Source of the DNA: Pavlovales sp. CCMP2436
Lineage: Eukaryota > Haptophyta > Pavlovophyceae > Pavlovales
NCBI GenBank assembly: GCA_026770615.1
Contig: MU631508.1
Location: 178,398-197,255 of the forward strand
Direction of reading: 5' to 3'
DNA: 18,858 nt
Shown here: positions 1 to 8,812 of the stretch, piece after piece
Layout of the letters: every line of letters begins with the position of its first letter
Numbering within the stretch: position 1 is the stretch's first letter
Made by a program: the position numbers and the translations under genes
Notes under the pieces: model-generated
What the model was told of the DNA's origin: nothing
Seen by the model: only the letters and a program-made list of their open reading frames with translations
The model's database searches: none

Positions 1-161
1 AACTGTGGTGGTGGTGAGCGGGGGCACGTGGGATGTGTGAGCGCGCACCCTGAGTTACAGCACGCTCAGGTCTCTCTTTATTATCAGTATGTGGTATTAG
101 TATCATGGCCTTTCTTTATTCACATTTTTTTTGTCATCCTCATGAGTATCATTCTTTTTAC

Positions 162-468
162 CCGGAGCGCGAGCACGTTCACCCCCGGCTGCTGCTGCGT
201 CCCCTGCATGGTGTGCGTCTTGCCGCTGCCCGTCTGCCCGTACGCAAACACACATACGCTGAAGCCATCGCAGAAGGATTTCACCACCTGCGCGAGGATA
301 AGGCCGGGACAGAATGAGAGCAGTGTCAGCGTCAGTGTCGGGGGCATGGCTGAGGGCAGGGGGTAGAGCTAAAGCTTGGAGGGGGTAAGGCCGTAGGGAG
401 CAACCGAGCTGATTTAAAGTGGGTATGGCTGAGCTAGTTGGGAGCCGTAAAAATAACTTCCTTAGATC

Positions 469-506
<38 letters not shown>

Positions 507-3500
507 AAGGGGGGGGGGGCGCACTGGGGGAGAGAGGGGGGGGCATTGGTGCCACTCCCTCATCGTAAAGCTCTGCAGTAGCCGCTGATAAGTCGGGAGT
601 TTATATCAAAGTAACAATACATTAATACAAATAAATAAAAGTACCGGTGCCACCCCTCATCGTAGAGCTCTGCGGTGGCCACTGATAAGCCGATAAGTGT
701 TTCAAAGGAACCCCCCACCCCCCCACCCCCCCTCCCCAAAGAAAAAAGTACCGGTGCAACCCCCTCATCGTAGAGCTCTGCGGTGGCCACTGCGGGTCCG
801 TACACCCGGTCGAAGCTGAAGAGGCCCGCCTTGCCCTCCGAGACGGACCGCAGTCCCAGCGACCTGTAGCAAGCAGGGTTCGGATTAGGATGGTCCAGAG
901 CGACACGCTGCATATGTCTATAGACGTAAATCTATAGCTGTTAGTCTATAAACAGACCGCAGGCCCAGCGACCTGCGAATTCGATAGATGGTATCCGATA
1001 TTGACGTAAAATAATACATGTATCCGTAATAATATATATCAACGAGAGAGATGACATTACAGGGGGGGGGGCAAGCCAACTCACCCGTCCTTTAGCCGTG
1101 CGGAGGGAAGGGGGGGGGGGTAGAATAGTGTGTGTGTGGGAGTGGGGGGGGGGTATCCTACGCACCCATCCTCTGGCCGTGCGGGCAGGCTGATCGCTGC
1201 GAGCCCCCCCTCCGCCATTTCTTTCGGCAAAGGCGGCCGCACACGCGCAAACACACGTATGTTCCCCCGCGCCTGTTAGCAGAGATTTAAAACGAGTTGC
1301 TGATAGGAATGTTACTCTTGATAGAAAGGTTATCTAAGGGGGGGACGGGGAAGGGACTTATTGGAGGGGGGGAGGGGGGAGGGGGCGGGTGAATGGGGAT
1401 GTTCCCAAGTGCCTCAACAGCATTTACATTCATATGTATCTCTTTTTAACCATTAACCGAGTGGAATAACCACGTCACTTACAGTTAATGAGTTGAAATA
1501 TTAATATGTATATGCCTAGGGCGTTTGCGGGTGTGTTGAAGGGTCATACTAAAATGTATATCTATATTTATATGCGTGCCTCAACAGCCGCGTCGTGCGC
1601 AGCTCGTAGCGCCTTCGCGTCCGCCTCGCCCCTTGCGCGCGCCACGGCCGCCTCGGCTCTCGCACCCTCGATCTGCGAAAAAAAGAGAGAGAGAAAAAAA
1701 GAGAAAGGAGAAAAAGAGAAAAGTTAACAAGGATCAACAACAACGAAATAAGAATAAATAACCAAAGAATAAATCTTCCCGCCAAACGCCCTCCCTCCCC
1801 CCCCCCAACCCCACCTGCGCAATCGCCTCGGCCGCCTCGACACTCGCCGCCTGCAGCTGCAAGCGCGCCTGTTGGTACACGATTGTTATTAGTGTTGATG
1901 TTGTCCTTGTTAGAAGTCGTTGTGAGTAGGAGTTCGAGTGCGCAACTCCTGTTTTTATAGGATTATGATTGATTTTTATTGTCACTATACGCCGCCTGCA
2001 GCTGCAAGGCGTCTGTGAGTTGTGGGGATAGGCACAGTAGGGCGAGCGTTAGGGCGAGGTCTAGGTTAGGGGCCCATGGCTATAGTTTTTTTTTTTTTTT
2101 TTTTTCGTATAGGACCACGGGTCCGTTAAGTGCGCAACTGCTAGCTGCAAGCGCGCCTGTTGGTTTAAGTATGGGAACAATAGGGAGAGTGTCAGAGCAA
2201 GGGCTAGATAAAGGGTTGAGATATTCTGAGGGCTAGGGCTAGGGCTAGGGCTAGGGCTAGAGCTACTAGTGCTAGGGCTAGGGTTAATGGCACGGCAGCT
2301 ACGAACGCACCTCGCTCCCTCGCGCCTCGGCCCCCACCTCGGCGTTGTGCGCAGCAGCCAGCAGCGCGGCAGCCTCGGCGCGCGCGGTAGCGAGTTCCGC
2401 GGCGGCTTCTGCGGCGGCCTGTGCCCCTCGCTGCCGTTCCGCCAGGACCATCGTGGCCGCCGCGCGCTCGGCGCCGTGCAGTGCCTTCACCGCCTCTGCC
2501 GACTCCGCGGCGTGCCCGCTGGCGGCGGCGCGCAGTTGTTCCACCTGCGCCAGCGCGGCCGCGGCCGCCGCCCGTTGCCGCTCGGCCTCGTGCTCCGCGC
2601 TCGCCGCCTGCGCCAGAGCGGCCGCTGCACTCTGCCGCTCGGCTTCCAAGCCCACCTTTAGCGCCTCTAAAACATCCTTTGCCACCCGCGCCTGCGCCAG
2701 GTCGGCGTCGTTGACGGCCTCCGCGTTGCGTGCGTCGGTGCGCTGCCGCTCGGCCGCGAGCTCGGCGGCCGCGGCGGCGAGGGCGGCGGCGAGGTGCTCG
2801 GCTGCCTGCTCCGACTGCCCTCTTGCCGCCTGCTCCACCAATGAGCTGGCCTGCCGCTCGGCAGCTAGCTCGGCCATCACCGCGTCCACGCGGGCGCACT
2901 CGGCCACGAGCTCGGCCGCGGCTGCGTTCGCGCGCGCACGCTCGCCGGCGAGTGCCTTGCGCGCACCGGCCGCCTCGGCCTCAGCCGCAGCGGTGCGTGC
3001 GCGCTCGGCGGCGAGCTCATCCTCGTGTGCGCCAGCGCTTGGCGCGTCAACAGGTCCTAACGCCGCTTTCCTCGCGCGGTCGAGCGCAGCCGTGACGTCC
3101 ACTGCCTCGGCCGCCTGCACCGCAAGGGCGCGGCGCGCGCCGGCCAGCTCGGAGCGCGCAAGGTCGAGCTGCGCCTCGAGGGCGCTCATGCCGATACGGC
3201 GCGCAGTCTCCAGCTCCATGCGTAGCTCGACAAGCGCGAGCTCGGCGAGCTGACTCTCTATTGCCCGCGATTCCTCCACCTCGCTGAGGGGTACCCACTC
3301 CTCCTCGTCCAGGACCTCGTCCGATGCGTCCAAAGATAGCACTCCGGCCATCTCCGCCACCGCCGCCAGGACGGATGCTGCAGATGAACCGGGCACATCG
3401 GCCGGCTCAAAGTCCGACGTGTAATCTGTCTCCTCCGCCTCGTCGTGCCGTACCGGCGCGGGGGGTACGGGCGGGTCAACGATCACGGTCACTTTGTCGC

Positions 3501-3666
3501 CCTTGCGCACGCGCGAGAAGGAGTTGCGCCGGACCAAAGGCCGCGCGGCCGGCGGCGGCGCCTCCGCGATCAATAACCGCGGTGGTTGGGCAAATAGGGA
3601 GGGCCAACCACCGCTAGTGTTGTCCGACGTCTTCGGTGAACCGTTTGTGAGGCGGTTGTCCGCCAT
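162..3666 (-). CDS. Kinesin-14 (C-terminal motor), 5' part, six exons
   Basis: Minus-end-type microtubule motor of the kinesin-14 class: N-terminal tail and coiled coil, then the motor at the C-terminus. Exons by frame and GT-AG borders: 3666-2311, 1868-1815, 1672-1586, 1272-1166, 863-752, 287-162, with junction phases 0,0,0,2,0,0; about 614 residues are visible. Exon 1 (452 codons) is a basic/Pro head, an acidic stretch and a long Ala/Glu/Arg heptad coiled coil. Exon 4 opens the motor with [16 protein letters not shown], the hallmark neck-motor junction of kinesin-14. Exon 5 has FSFDRVYGP, and exon 6 has the P-loop [14 protein letters not shown] followed by PGVNVLALR. The rest of the motor (switch I/II) lies beyond position 1. 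An in-frame ATG at 3741 would add 25 residues; I prefer 3666. The exon 3 donor is uncertain: GTTGAG after 1586, or a GC donor 6 nt later. Several introns carry copies of the exon junctions. Confidence 0.9.
468..506. repeat. CAA microsatellite followed by a G tract
   Basis: About 13 perfect CAA units followed by a run of ten G, inside kinesin intron 5. Simple sequence with no coding role visible. Confidence 0.95.
546..800 (-). repeat. Three-step ladder of the kinesin exon 5 donor junction
   Basis: The last ~40 nt of kinesin exon 5 plus its donor (true copy about 749-800) recur at about 640-692 and 546-594. The shared core reads CTCATCGTA(G/A)AGCTCTGC on the plus strand. Copies 2 and 3 also share CACTGATAAG beyond the exon-derived part, so one probably arose from the other. 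The 640-692 copy keeps the same GGTACTTTT donor context. Spacing is roughly 100 nt. Confidence 0.9.
864..1165 (-). repeat. Kinesin intron 4 with copies of both flanking junctions
   Basis: Two exon-derived copies lie inside this 302-nt intron. Plus-strand 1082-1103 matches the end of exon 4 with its donor (1163-1184) at 19 of 22 positions and keeps a GTGAGT donor. Plus-strand 955-975 matches the acceptor and start of exon 5 (846-866) at 20 of 21 positions and keeps an AG acceptor. In transcription order: true donor, donor copy, acceptor copy, true acceptor. Confidence 0.88.
1409..1588 (-). repeat. Short copy of the kinesin exon 3 donor region in intron 3
   Basis: The 13-mer gtgcctcaacagc occurs at 1576-1588, across the end of exon 3, and again at 1409-1421 inside intron 3. 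It is short, so chance is possible, but it fits the junction-copy pattern of neighbouring introns. Confidence 0.55.
1990..2164 (-). repeat. Two copies of the kinesin exon 2 acceptor junction in intron 1
   Basis: The acceptor and first ~25 nt of exon 2 (plus-strand 1845-1873) recur at 1990-2017 and 2139-2164. All share AGCTGCAAG next to a C(C/T)TGTTGGT or GTCTGTGAG acceptor context. The 2139-2164 copy is nearly exact over GCTGCAAGCGCGCCTGTTGG. Between the copies, a short AGTGCGCAACT motif also occurs twice (about 1938 and 2129). Confidence 0.85.
2229..2286 (+). repeat. Telomere-like GGGCTA hexamer array
   Basis: Tandem GGGCTA (CTAGGG phase) units, interrupted once by GAGCTACTAGT, then two more units ending in GGGTTA. 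One base away from the common TTAGGG telomere repeat. Looser AGGG/TTAGGG words lie at about 2040-2075. It sits inside kinesin intron 1, so it is interstitial. Confidence 0.9.
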
Positions 3667-4359
3667 CCTTGGTTTGAAGTTTTTTTTAAAAAGTTTCACG
3701 GTTGGGGCCCGCGCGTTTACTTGACTCCCCAACGGCAGCATCTCCTCGCCGCGCTGGGCGACTCACGCTGGGCGACTCAGAAAGGGACATGGCACTCGCC
3801 CGTGTTTGATTGATAGATACTATCGCTGATGAGCAATAAACCACCTATGAGAAGACGTGCAGTGTCGGTTATGTTAAAGTTTATTGCATTAAAATTCAGC
3901 GAATATGCGTTGTAGTTAAAGGCTTTAAGCTCTAATTTGTTTCGCAATTACATGTGTACGTAATTATATACTTAGTTCATATGTCAGTTGAATCGGAGCG
4001 CTAAGTTCAGCTCAAATAAATTATAATTGTCACACCGCCAGTTAGAAACCCCCTACTGTCTACATTAATAATGATTACAGTTTTTAAAGTATGAGCGTTT
4101 ACACAGTTTATTTGTCATCGACTGAACGTCCCGCTGAATGATTTAAATGCAAAAAGAATGTGTGTGTAGTGCACTCCGTGCCCGCGGCTAACGGTGCAGT
4201 GCGACGAACTCGCCAGTGTCAGGCCACAGTCACCACTCCACACGCAAATCTGGCCCACAACCGGGCTGCTCTCGGGCTCAGTCGCAGCACTGCGCCATAA
4301 TTTAAAAAACTCCTCTTTAAATCTAGCCCCAAAGAAGATCACGAGGCTCGCTTTGCCCC
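3667..4359. other. Divergent spacer between kinesin-14 and RPS16
   Basis: Both genes start outward from this ~690-bp stretch, so it should hold both promoters. It is AT-rich from about 3800. I see no TATA box at a convincing position and no ORF of note. A 13-bp word, GCTGGGCGACTCA, is repeated in tandem at 3753-3779 just upstream of the kinesin start. Nothing else recognisable. Confidence 0.6.
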
Positions 4360-5131
4360 ATGACGACGCCCGCTGCGACCCCCGCTATCCAGGCGGTCCA
4401 GTGCTTCGGCCGCAAGAAGACGGCCGTCGCGGTCGCCTACTGCAAGAAAGGCAAGGGTATCCTTAAGCTCAATGGCAGCCCGATCGAGCTCGTGCAGCCC
4501 GAGCTGCTGCGGTACAAGGTGTTCGAGCCGGTGCTGCTGCTCGGCCCGGAGCGCTTCTCGCAGGTGGACATCCGCATCCGCTGCAAGGGCGGCGGCTACA
4601 CCTCGCAGATCTACGCTATCCGGCAGGTGGGTGCCATGCTACGCATCTGACGCGCGCGCTCGCTCGTCTCGCCCGCCTGGGCCCGGGCAGCGGCCATGGC
4701 ATGCTGGCTCGTCTCGGTGGCCCATGTGGCACTCTGGCCGCGCGCTTGGCGCCACATGCACGGCACAGGACCCGCGCTGACTCTGTACGCTCGGCCTCTT
4801 CCTCCCCCCCCCCTCTCCTCCCCCAGGCGATCGCGAAGAGCCTGGTCGCGTACTACCAGAAGTTCATTGACGAGGCATCTAAGAAGGAGATCCGCGACCT
4901 GCTAATCTCCTTCGACCGCGCGCTCCTCGTCGCCGACCCGCGCCGGTGCGAGCCCAAGAAGTTCGGTGGACGCGGCGCCCGCGCGCGCTTCCAGAAGGTG
5001 CGCGCCCGAAGCGAGCGCATACCGCCGCGTGTCGGGCCCGCCCGCCATTGGCAATGTTTGGTACTCCGCGTGCACACGCTGACGCCCTCCCTCACACCTC
5101 CCTACTACTGCGCGCGCAGTCGTACCGTTAA
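4360..5131 (+). CDS. RPS16: 40S ribosomal protein S16 (uS9)
   Basis: Small-subunit ribosomal protein uS9; its C-terminal tail reaches the decoding-site tRNA. Three exons: 4360-4626, 4827-4997, 5120-5131, all phase 0, giving 149 residues (human 146). Recognised from [20 protein letters not shown] near the N-terminus, [21 protein letters not shown], the central [30 protein letters not shown], and the invariant basic tail [17 protein letters not shown]. Intron 1 is 200 nt with a C-rich 3' end; intron 2 is 122 nt. The last coding exon holds only S-Y-R and the TAA. The ATG at 4360 is the first in frame and fits the family length. Confidence 0.97.
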
Positions 5132-5614
5132 TCGGTACGCCTGGAGTGGGTGCGAGCCGCTGCGGGCTGCGTTGACTCGCGGCCCCGAGTGGTGGAGCTG
5201 GAGCAGAGAGACTGTGCACTGGCAAGTTCCGACTTGCGCTGCGACGGGCTGGCGGCGGACGTGGGTGCACGCCGCCAGCATGGTCCGCAGTGCTGCCGCG
5301 CTGGCCTTGGGCGTTCGTCTGGCTCCTCACTTCGACGATCACCCCGCCCACCTGGCGGGAGGTGACGAACCTCCGCCCAATCACACATCCGGCCCGGCTG
5401 AGCAGGCTGGGCCCCTCAAAGGAGCGGTGCGCACCGCGGCGGCTGCACTGTACACACATGACGATGCTGGCGTGGACTCTCGCCTAGCGCCTATATAATT
5501 ACAGACTTTTCTGGCCGGATCGAATGAGCCATCGCCAGTACTTTGAGTGACTGAGTCACTGAGTGAGTGTAAAAGAAAAAGAAAGGATTTCAGTTAGGGC
5601 GTCTATCCCCGAAA

Positions 5615-5925
5615 GAGGTCTCCCGGACGTGAGTCCAGGACCATCCCCGAGCACACAGATACCGCCCCCCCTGAGCCTGGTTACCCTGAGAGCCCCTTTT
5701 ACAAATTCGATTCTTGCCCGATTCGAACCTGAGACCCCTGCAAGTGTCGGCCACTAGGTTGTCCCCAATATTTGCCAATAGACCACGGCAAGTGTGTAAA
5801 TTACTAAATATCTATAAATTATACTATAAAAACGTCCGGAATCCGGTTCCGTTCGCGGTCTCCCAGGTAAACCTGGGACCAGCTCCCAAGCCTTCGGATA
5901 CCGTTCTCCCCGCTAAGACTGATCA
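5615..5925. repeat. Diverged direct repeat pair
   Basis: The block at about 5617-5680 (starting GGTCTCCCGGA, later GATACCG, ending GAGCCTG) resembles the block at about 5856-5925 (starting GGTCTCCCAGG, later GATACCG, ending AAGACTG) in the same order and spacing, at roughly 65% identity by eye. It looks like an old repeat family member duplicated about 240 bp apart. Confidence 0.5.
5700..5781 (-). repeat. tRNA-like (SINE-like) relic
   Basis: On the minus strand the sequence contains CCTAGTGG (box A-like) and, 29 nt later, GGTTCGAATC (box B-like), the internal Pol III promoter words of tRNAs and tRNA-derived SINEs. The spacing is shorter than in an intact tRNA and the T stem does not pair, so it is not a functional tRNA gene. 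No poly(A) tail or target duplication is evident. Confidence 0.3.
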
Positions 5926-6120
5926 GACACACGACTGTCGACGACACTTGACTTGCGCGCTGATCAACCTCTGCTGCATCTCGCTCGTCTCGAAATACGG
6001 CTCGCCTGCACACGCACCGCCCACCCGCTGCTGCAGAGTGTCGGTCGATCGAATAAAGATCGGACCTATATTCTTTTTTTAGTCATATAACATATTGCGG
6101 AAATCATAGTCCATAACTTA

Positions 6121-6300
6121 CGTGGCGCAACTAGCTATAGAATACGGGCTTTGTGAATGAGAAACCGTATCTGATTTTATAGTTTCTTTGATCTTCTTGG
6201 AGCTCAGGAATACCATAGGAATTATAAAACTGTATAAACTAAATACAGTTTTCCTCTCACAAAGCCGGTATTCGATCTAGATCTGGTTTCGGTTGCGCTA
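6121..6300. repeat. Imperfect foldback inverted repeat
   Basis: The left arm (about 6121-6168, TGGCGCAAC ... GGGCTTTGTGA) is an imperfect inverted copy of the right arm (about 6250-6300, TCACAAAGCCGG ... GTTGCGCTA), with an ~80-nt loop. CATATTGC occurs just outside both ends (about 6090 and 6301), which could be a remnant of a target duplication. Probably a decayed non-autonomous DNA transposon. Confidence 0.5.
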
Positions 6301-6642
6301 CATATTGCAAACAGGACTCAGAAGTACATCACACATATTAAGTATGATTACAGTCATAGACGGGCATTAAGAAAGCAGAGGATCAGATTTAGGCTCACTT
6401 TCTTAGCAAAATACATACAAACAATAGTTACATTACATACACAAAAATGCTTAAACATTGAGGCTCAGTTTCTTAATGCCGAGCTTTCTTAATGCCCGTC
6501 TATGACTGTATTACTACTTTCTATGACTGTATTAAACAAAATACGATTTTCCTCTATCAAAGCCGGTATTCAATCTAGATCTGGTTGCGCCACATATTGC
6601 AAACAGGACTCAGAAGTACATCACTTATATTAAGCATGATTA
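6229..6642. repeat. Direct repeat, two ~120-bp copies
   Basis: Copy 1 (about 6229-6350) and copy 2 (about 6526-6642) share AAAGCCGGTATTC, ATCTAGATCTGGTT, CATATTGCAAACAGGACTC and AGAAGTACATCAC in the same order with few differences. The MITE at 6351-6508 interrupts the end of copy 1; copy 2 is uninterrupted at that place. Confidence 0.9.
6351..6508. mobile_element. 158-bp Tc1/mariner-like MITE
   Basis: Perfect 26-bp terminal inverted repeats beginning CAGTCATAGACGGGCATT and ending with the complement, flanked on both sides by TA (6349-6350 and 6509-6510). The CAGT terminus with a TA target duplication is typical of Tc1/mariner elements. The interior has no ORF. It also contains a degenerate inner repeat (AGGCTCA near 6391 and 6461). 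The neighbouring direct-repeat copy 2 provides the unoccupied target (TGATTATTATTACT, about 6637), matching the flanks once the element and one TA are removed. A stray CTATGACTGTATTA end lies at 6521-6534. Confidence 0.88.
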
Positions 6643-6976
6643 TTATTACTTCTCGACGATGTAGGTGTCTGACGTCGACCAAGTCTGTCAGAGTGAACCA
6701 AATGTTGAAGTTGAACCATGCTGAGCCGCTTATAATAATTAGACGACACAGTTTGCGGCATCGAGGCGAGCTCACGCATATGCAGCGCAGTATCTTTCCT
6801 TCGACTTCGCTTCATTCATCGTTGCTAGCCCGCCTCGTTCTCCCTTTCCCTCACTTTCACTTTTAAAGACTGCTTCCGCTCCCGCTCGCCGATCCAAGAG
6901 AACTGCGTTGGAGAACTGCGTTGGAGAGGGGTCGCAGGGAGAGCAGCTCCGTCAGGCCGTCGTCGCCTCGCAGACT

Positions 6977-7717
6977 ATGGCGGCGCCGGACGAGGGCATG
7001 AAGGCCCCTCCGACGGCCGACAGCGAGGAACCCATCAAGATCATCCTGCTCGGCGACTCTGCCACGGGCAAGAGCAAGCTCGTCGAGCGATACCTGGTCG
7101 ACAACTACGCGCAGCATCAGCTCTCCACCTACGCGCTCACGCTCTTCCGTAAGGACGTCGAATTGGACGGGAAGACCTACCACGTCGACTTCTGGGACAC
7201 CGCGGGGCAGGAGCGCTTTCAGCGGCTGCACCCGAGCTACTACCACCGCGCGCACGCGTGCATCCTCTGCTTCGACGTGACGCGAAAGATTACGTACAAG
7301 AACCTAGTCACCTGGTACAAGGAGCTGCGGGAGTTCCGGAAGAACATTCCAGTGATCTGTGTCGCCAACAAGGTTGATGTGGACTTGGCGGTGACGGGCA
7401 AGGCGTTTGGCTTCCCGGAGAAGCACAGCATTCCTCTCTTCATGTGCTCGGCGGCAGACGGCACCAACGTCGTGCAGGTGCGCCTCGCAGCGCCTCGCAG
7501 CCCGCGCGCGGCCTCGGGCTCGCCAACGCCGGACCTTGACGCGTGTGCGCGTGCCTGTTTGCCCACTCGCCCGCTTGCCTGCACTCGCGCCCGCCCCGCG
7601 CAGGCATTCGACCTGGCGATGAAAATGGCGATCGAGTGCTCGAAAAGACCACCCGACGATTTTTACGAGGACGTGATGGCGCTGCTCGCAGAGGGCAGCA
7701 TCTCGGAACCGAAGTGA
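6977..7717 (+). CDS. RABL2: Rab-like GTPase RABL2
   Basis: Atypical Rab-family GTPase that binds IFT-B and promotes ciliary entry of intraflagellar transport trains. Two exons, 6977-7477 and 7604-7717, joined in phase 0; 204 residues. Motifs: G1 GDSATGKS (26-33), switch I region LSTYALT (49-55), G3 WDTAGQE (73-79), G4 NKVD (131-134), G5 CSAADG (157-162). The blocks STYALTL, HACI and SAADGTNVV are characteristic of RABL2. There are no C-terminal prenylation cysteines, as expected for RABL2. The first ATG of the frame is 6977. The 126-nt intron is a multiple of three and stop-free, but the spliced join Q-AFDLAM matches the family better than read-through. It implies a ciliated stage. Confidence 0.95.
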   Translation: MAAPDEGMKAPPTADSEEPIKIILLGDSATGKSKLVERYLVDNYAQHQLSTYALTLFRKDVELDGKTYHVDFWDTAGQERFQRLHPSYYHRAHACILCFDVTRKITYKNLVTWYKELREFRKNIPVICVANKVDVDLAVTGKAFGFPEKHSIPLFMCSAADGTNVVQVRLAAPRSPRAASGSPTPDLDACARACLPTRPLACTRARPAQAFDLAMKMAIECSKRPPDDFYEDVMALLAEGSISEPK

Positions 7718-8243
7718 CGCCCATAGCAGTTAGTTTGGTGTCTGGGGGAGTCTGGTTAGTTCCTATTTTATTAGTTACGTTTACTATTCATACTTAATTG
7801 GCGAGTTATAATAGTTGGTACTTTCAGCTATAGTGTTAGCAACTTAATAATTTCGATTTTTTGAGCGATTTTATAGTACCCAAATTTAACATTGAAGTTC
7901 ATGAGAGGAAAGTATTAGTAAGTTAACTCGCTCGTTGTAAATTGAATCTGGACCAGACACGACACGCTCAATAGTGACAATACATATGCTTCGCGGCGCG
8001 GCCGCGGCGTCGCGTGGCGCGGCAGTCATATGCATCGGCGGGCCACGGTGCGCTAAGAGAGATGCGCTCGCGAGCCAGCTTTTAGAAAGCCCCGCAGGGC
8101 CCCCGGAGGGCCGCCGGAGGCCCATTCGCCGGCAGGCGAAGAAATTTTTTAGGCCTTTTTAAAGCCTTTTTTGGCAGTTAAATACTTAGCTCTTAACAGT
8201 ACTAATTCATACTATAACTAAAAGTAGCGGCGCCGCGCGGCCG
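7718..8243. other. Spacer between RABL2 and the 8244 gene
   Basis: AT-rich to about 7980 (RABL2 3' side), then a GC-rich block (8000-8140) with palindromes GGGCCCCCGGAGGGCC and a TTCGCCGGCAGGCGAA hairpin (8126-8141), then an AT-rich TTTTAGGCC/TTTAAAGCC stretch. No ORF with recognisable features. Confidence 0.6.
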
Positions 8244-8660
8244 ATGCCTGCCGTCGGTAACAAGACGTGCATATGTGGCAAGACCGTCCAGGCGAAGGGC
8301 TACCTGCGCCACCTTGGCCGGTGCGATAAGGTCAAGGCCGAGCAGTCGCGGACCCAGGGCACGATCTTTGCAGCGCGCGTCGAGGATGTCGACGCCATCG
8401 AGGATGCCGACGACATGGACGACGAGGACATGGACGACGAGAACATGGACGAGGATGGACTGCTCGCAAAGCGTGCCCGCCCGGCCGCGCAGCCGATCGG
8501 CGGGCTGGGCGCCATCGTACCCGGGGCGTGCACCACGCCCGCGCACAGCTGCACGCCGCTCTCGGCTGCGGGCGGGTTCGGCGGGCAGGGCGGGGCCAGC
8601 GGGGCGCTCAGCACGACGCGCAGCTACGTGCGCACATTAGAAAAGTTCGAAAATAATTAA
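8244..8660 (+). CDS. Hypothetical small protein with Cys/His motif and acidic repeat
   Basis: Single-exon ORF of 138 residues that I do not recognise. Residues 9-27 carry C-x-C-x11-H-x3-C (C9, C11, H23, C27) in a basic context, plausible as a small zinc-binding motif. Residues ~47-71 are a strongly acidic, near-tandem D-M-D-D-E repeat, followed by a basic KRAR and a Gly/Ala/Thr/Ser-rich tail ending in TLEKFENN. The GC-rich, high-GC3 ORF between AT-rich flanks and an AATAAA 45 nt after the stop support a real gene. A nuclear or nucleic-acid-binding role is a guess. The ATG at 8244 is the first in frame. Confidence 0.6.
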   Translation: MPAVGNKTCICGKTVQAKGYLRHLGRCDKVKAEQSRTQGTIFAARVEDVDAIEDADDMDDEDMDDENMDEDGLLAKRARPAAQPIGGLGAIVPGACTTPAHSCTPLSAAGGFGGQGGASGALSTTRSYVRTLEKFENN

Positions 8661-8704
8661 TTAGTTACTTAGTACTTAGTTAGTATTATAATAATATATG
8701 AACT

Positions 8705-8710
8705 AATAAA
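8705..8710 (+). terminator. Possible polyadenylation signal
   Basis: AATAAA about 45 nt after the stop of the 8244-8660 ORF, in AT-rich sequence. Whether this lineage uses AATAAA is unknown to me. Confidence 0.4.
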
Positions 8711-8812
8711 ATGGTAATGGCCATAACTCCTGGCCATCAGCTCTATTGGCTCTGAGAATTTGAGGGAGTGTTGATTAGGGCCGTGCGCATCTTTTAAGCT
8801 TGCAAACGCGCG

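Larger units (their letters stand above)
5132..6976. other. Repeat-rich spacer from RPS16 to RABL2
   Basis: About 1.8 kb without a credible gene. 5132-5500 is GC-rich and probably RPS16 3' UTR and downstream sequence. From about 5560 it becomes AT-rich and is built largely of repeats: a diverged duplicated block, a tRNA-like relic, a foldback, a direct repeat and a MITE, annotated separately. The last ~200 bp (6780-6976) include CT-rich sequence and a repeated GGAGAACTGCGTT just before the RABL2 start, the likely RABL2 promoter and 5' UTR. Confidence 0.7.

Noticed and set aside
2229..2286. A true chromosome end
   Set aside because: The array is short and lies inside an intron with coding exons on both sides.
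2345..3253. 302-codon plus-strand open frame
   Set aside because: Antisense of the kinesin coiled-coil exon; an Ala/Ser/Cys-rich composition produced by reading Ala/Glu codons backwards.
4701..5498. 265-codon plus-strand frame
   Set aside because: It contains RPS16 exon 2 in frame but reads through intron sequence at both ends; the RPS16 splice model explains the conserved part fully.
5700..5781. Functional tRNA gene
   Set aside because: Box spacing is too short and the T stem does not pair; no acceptor stem can be drawn.
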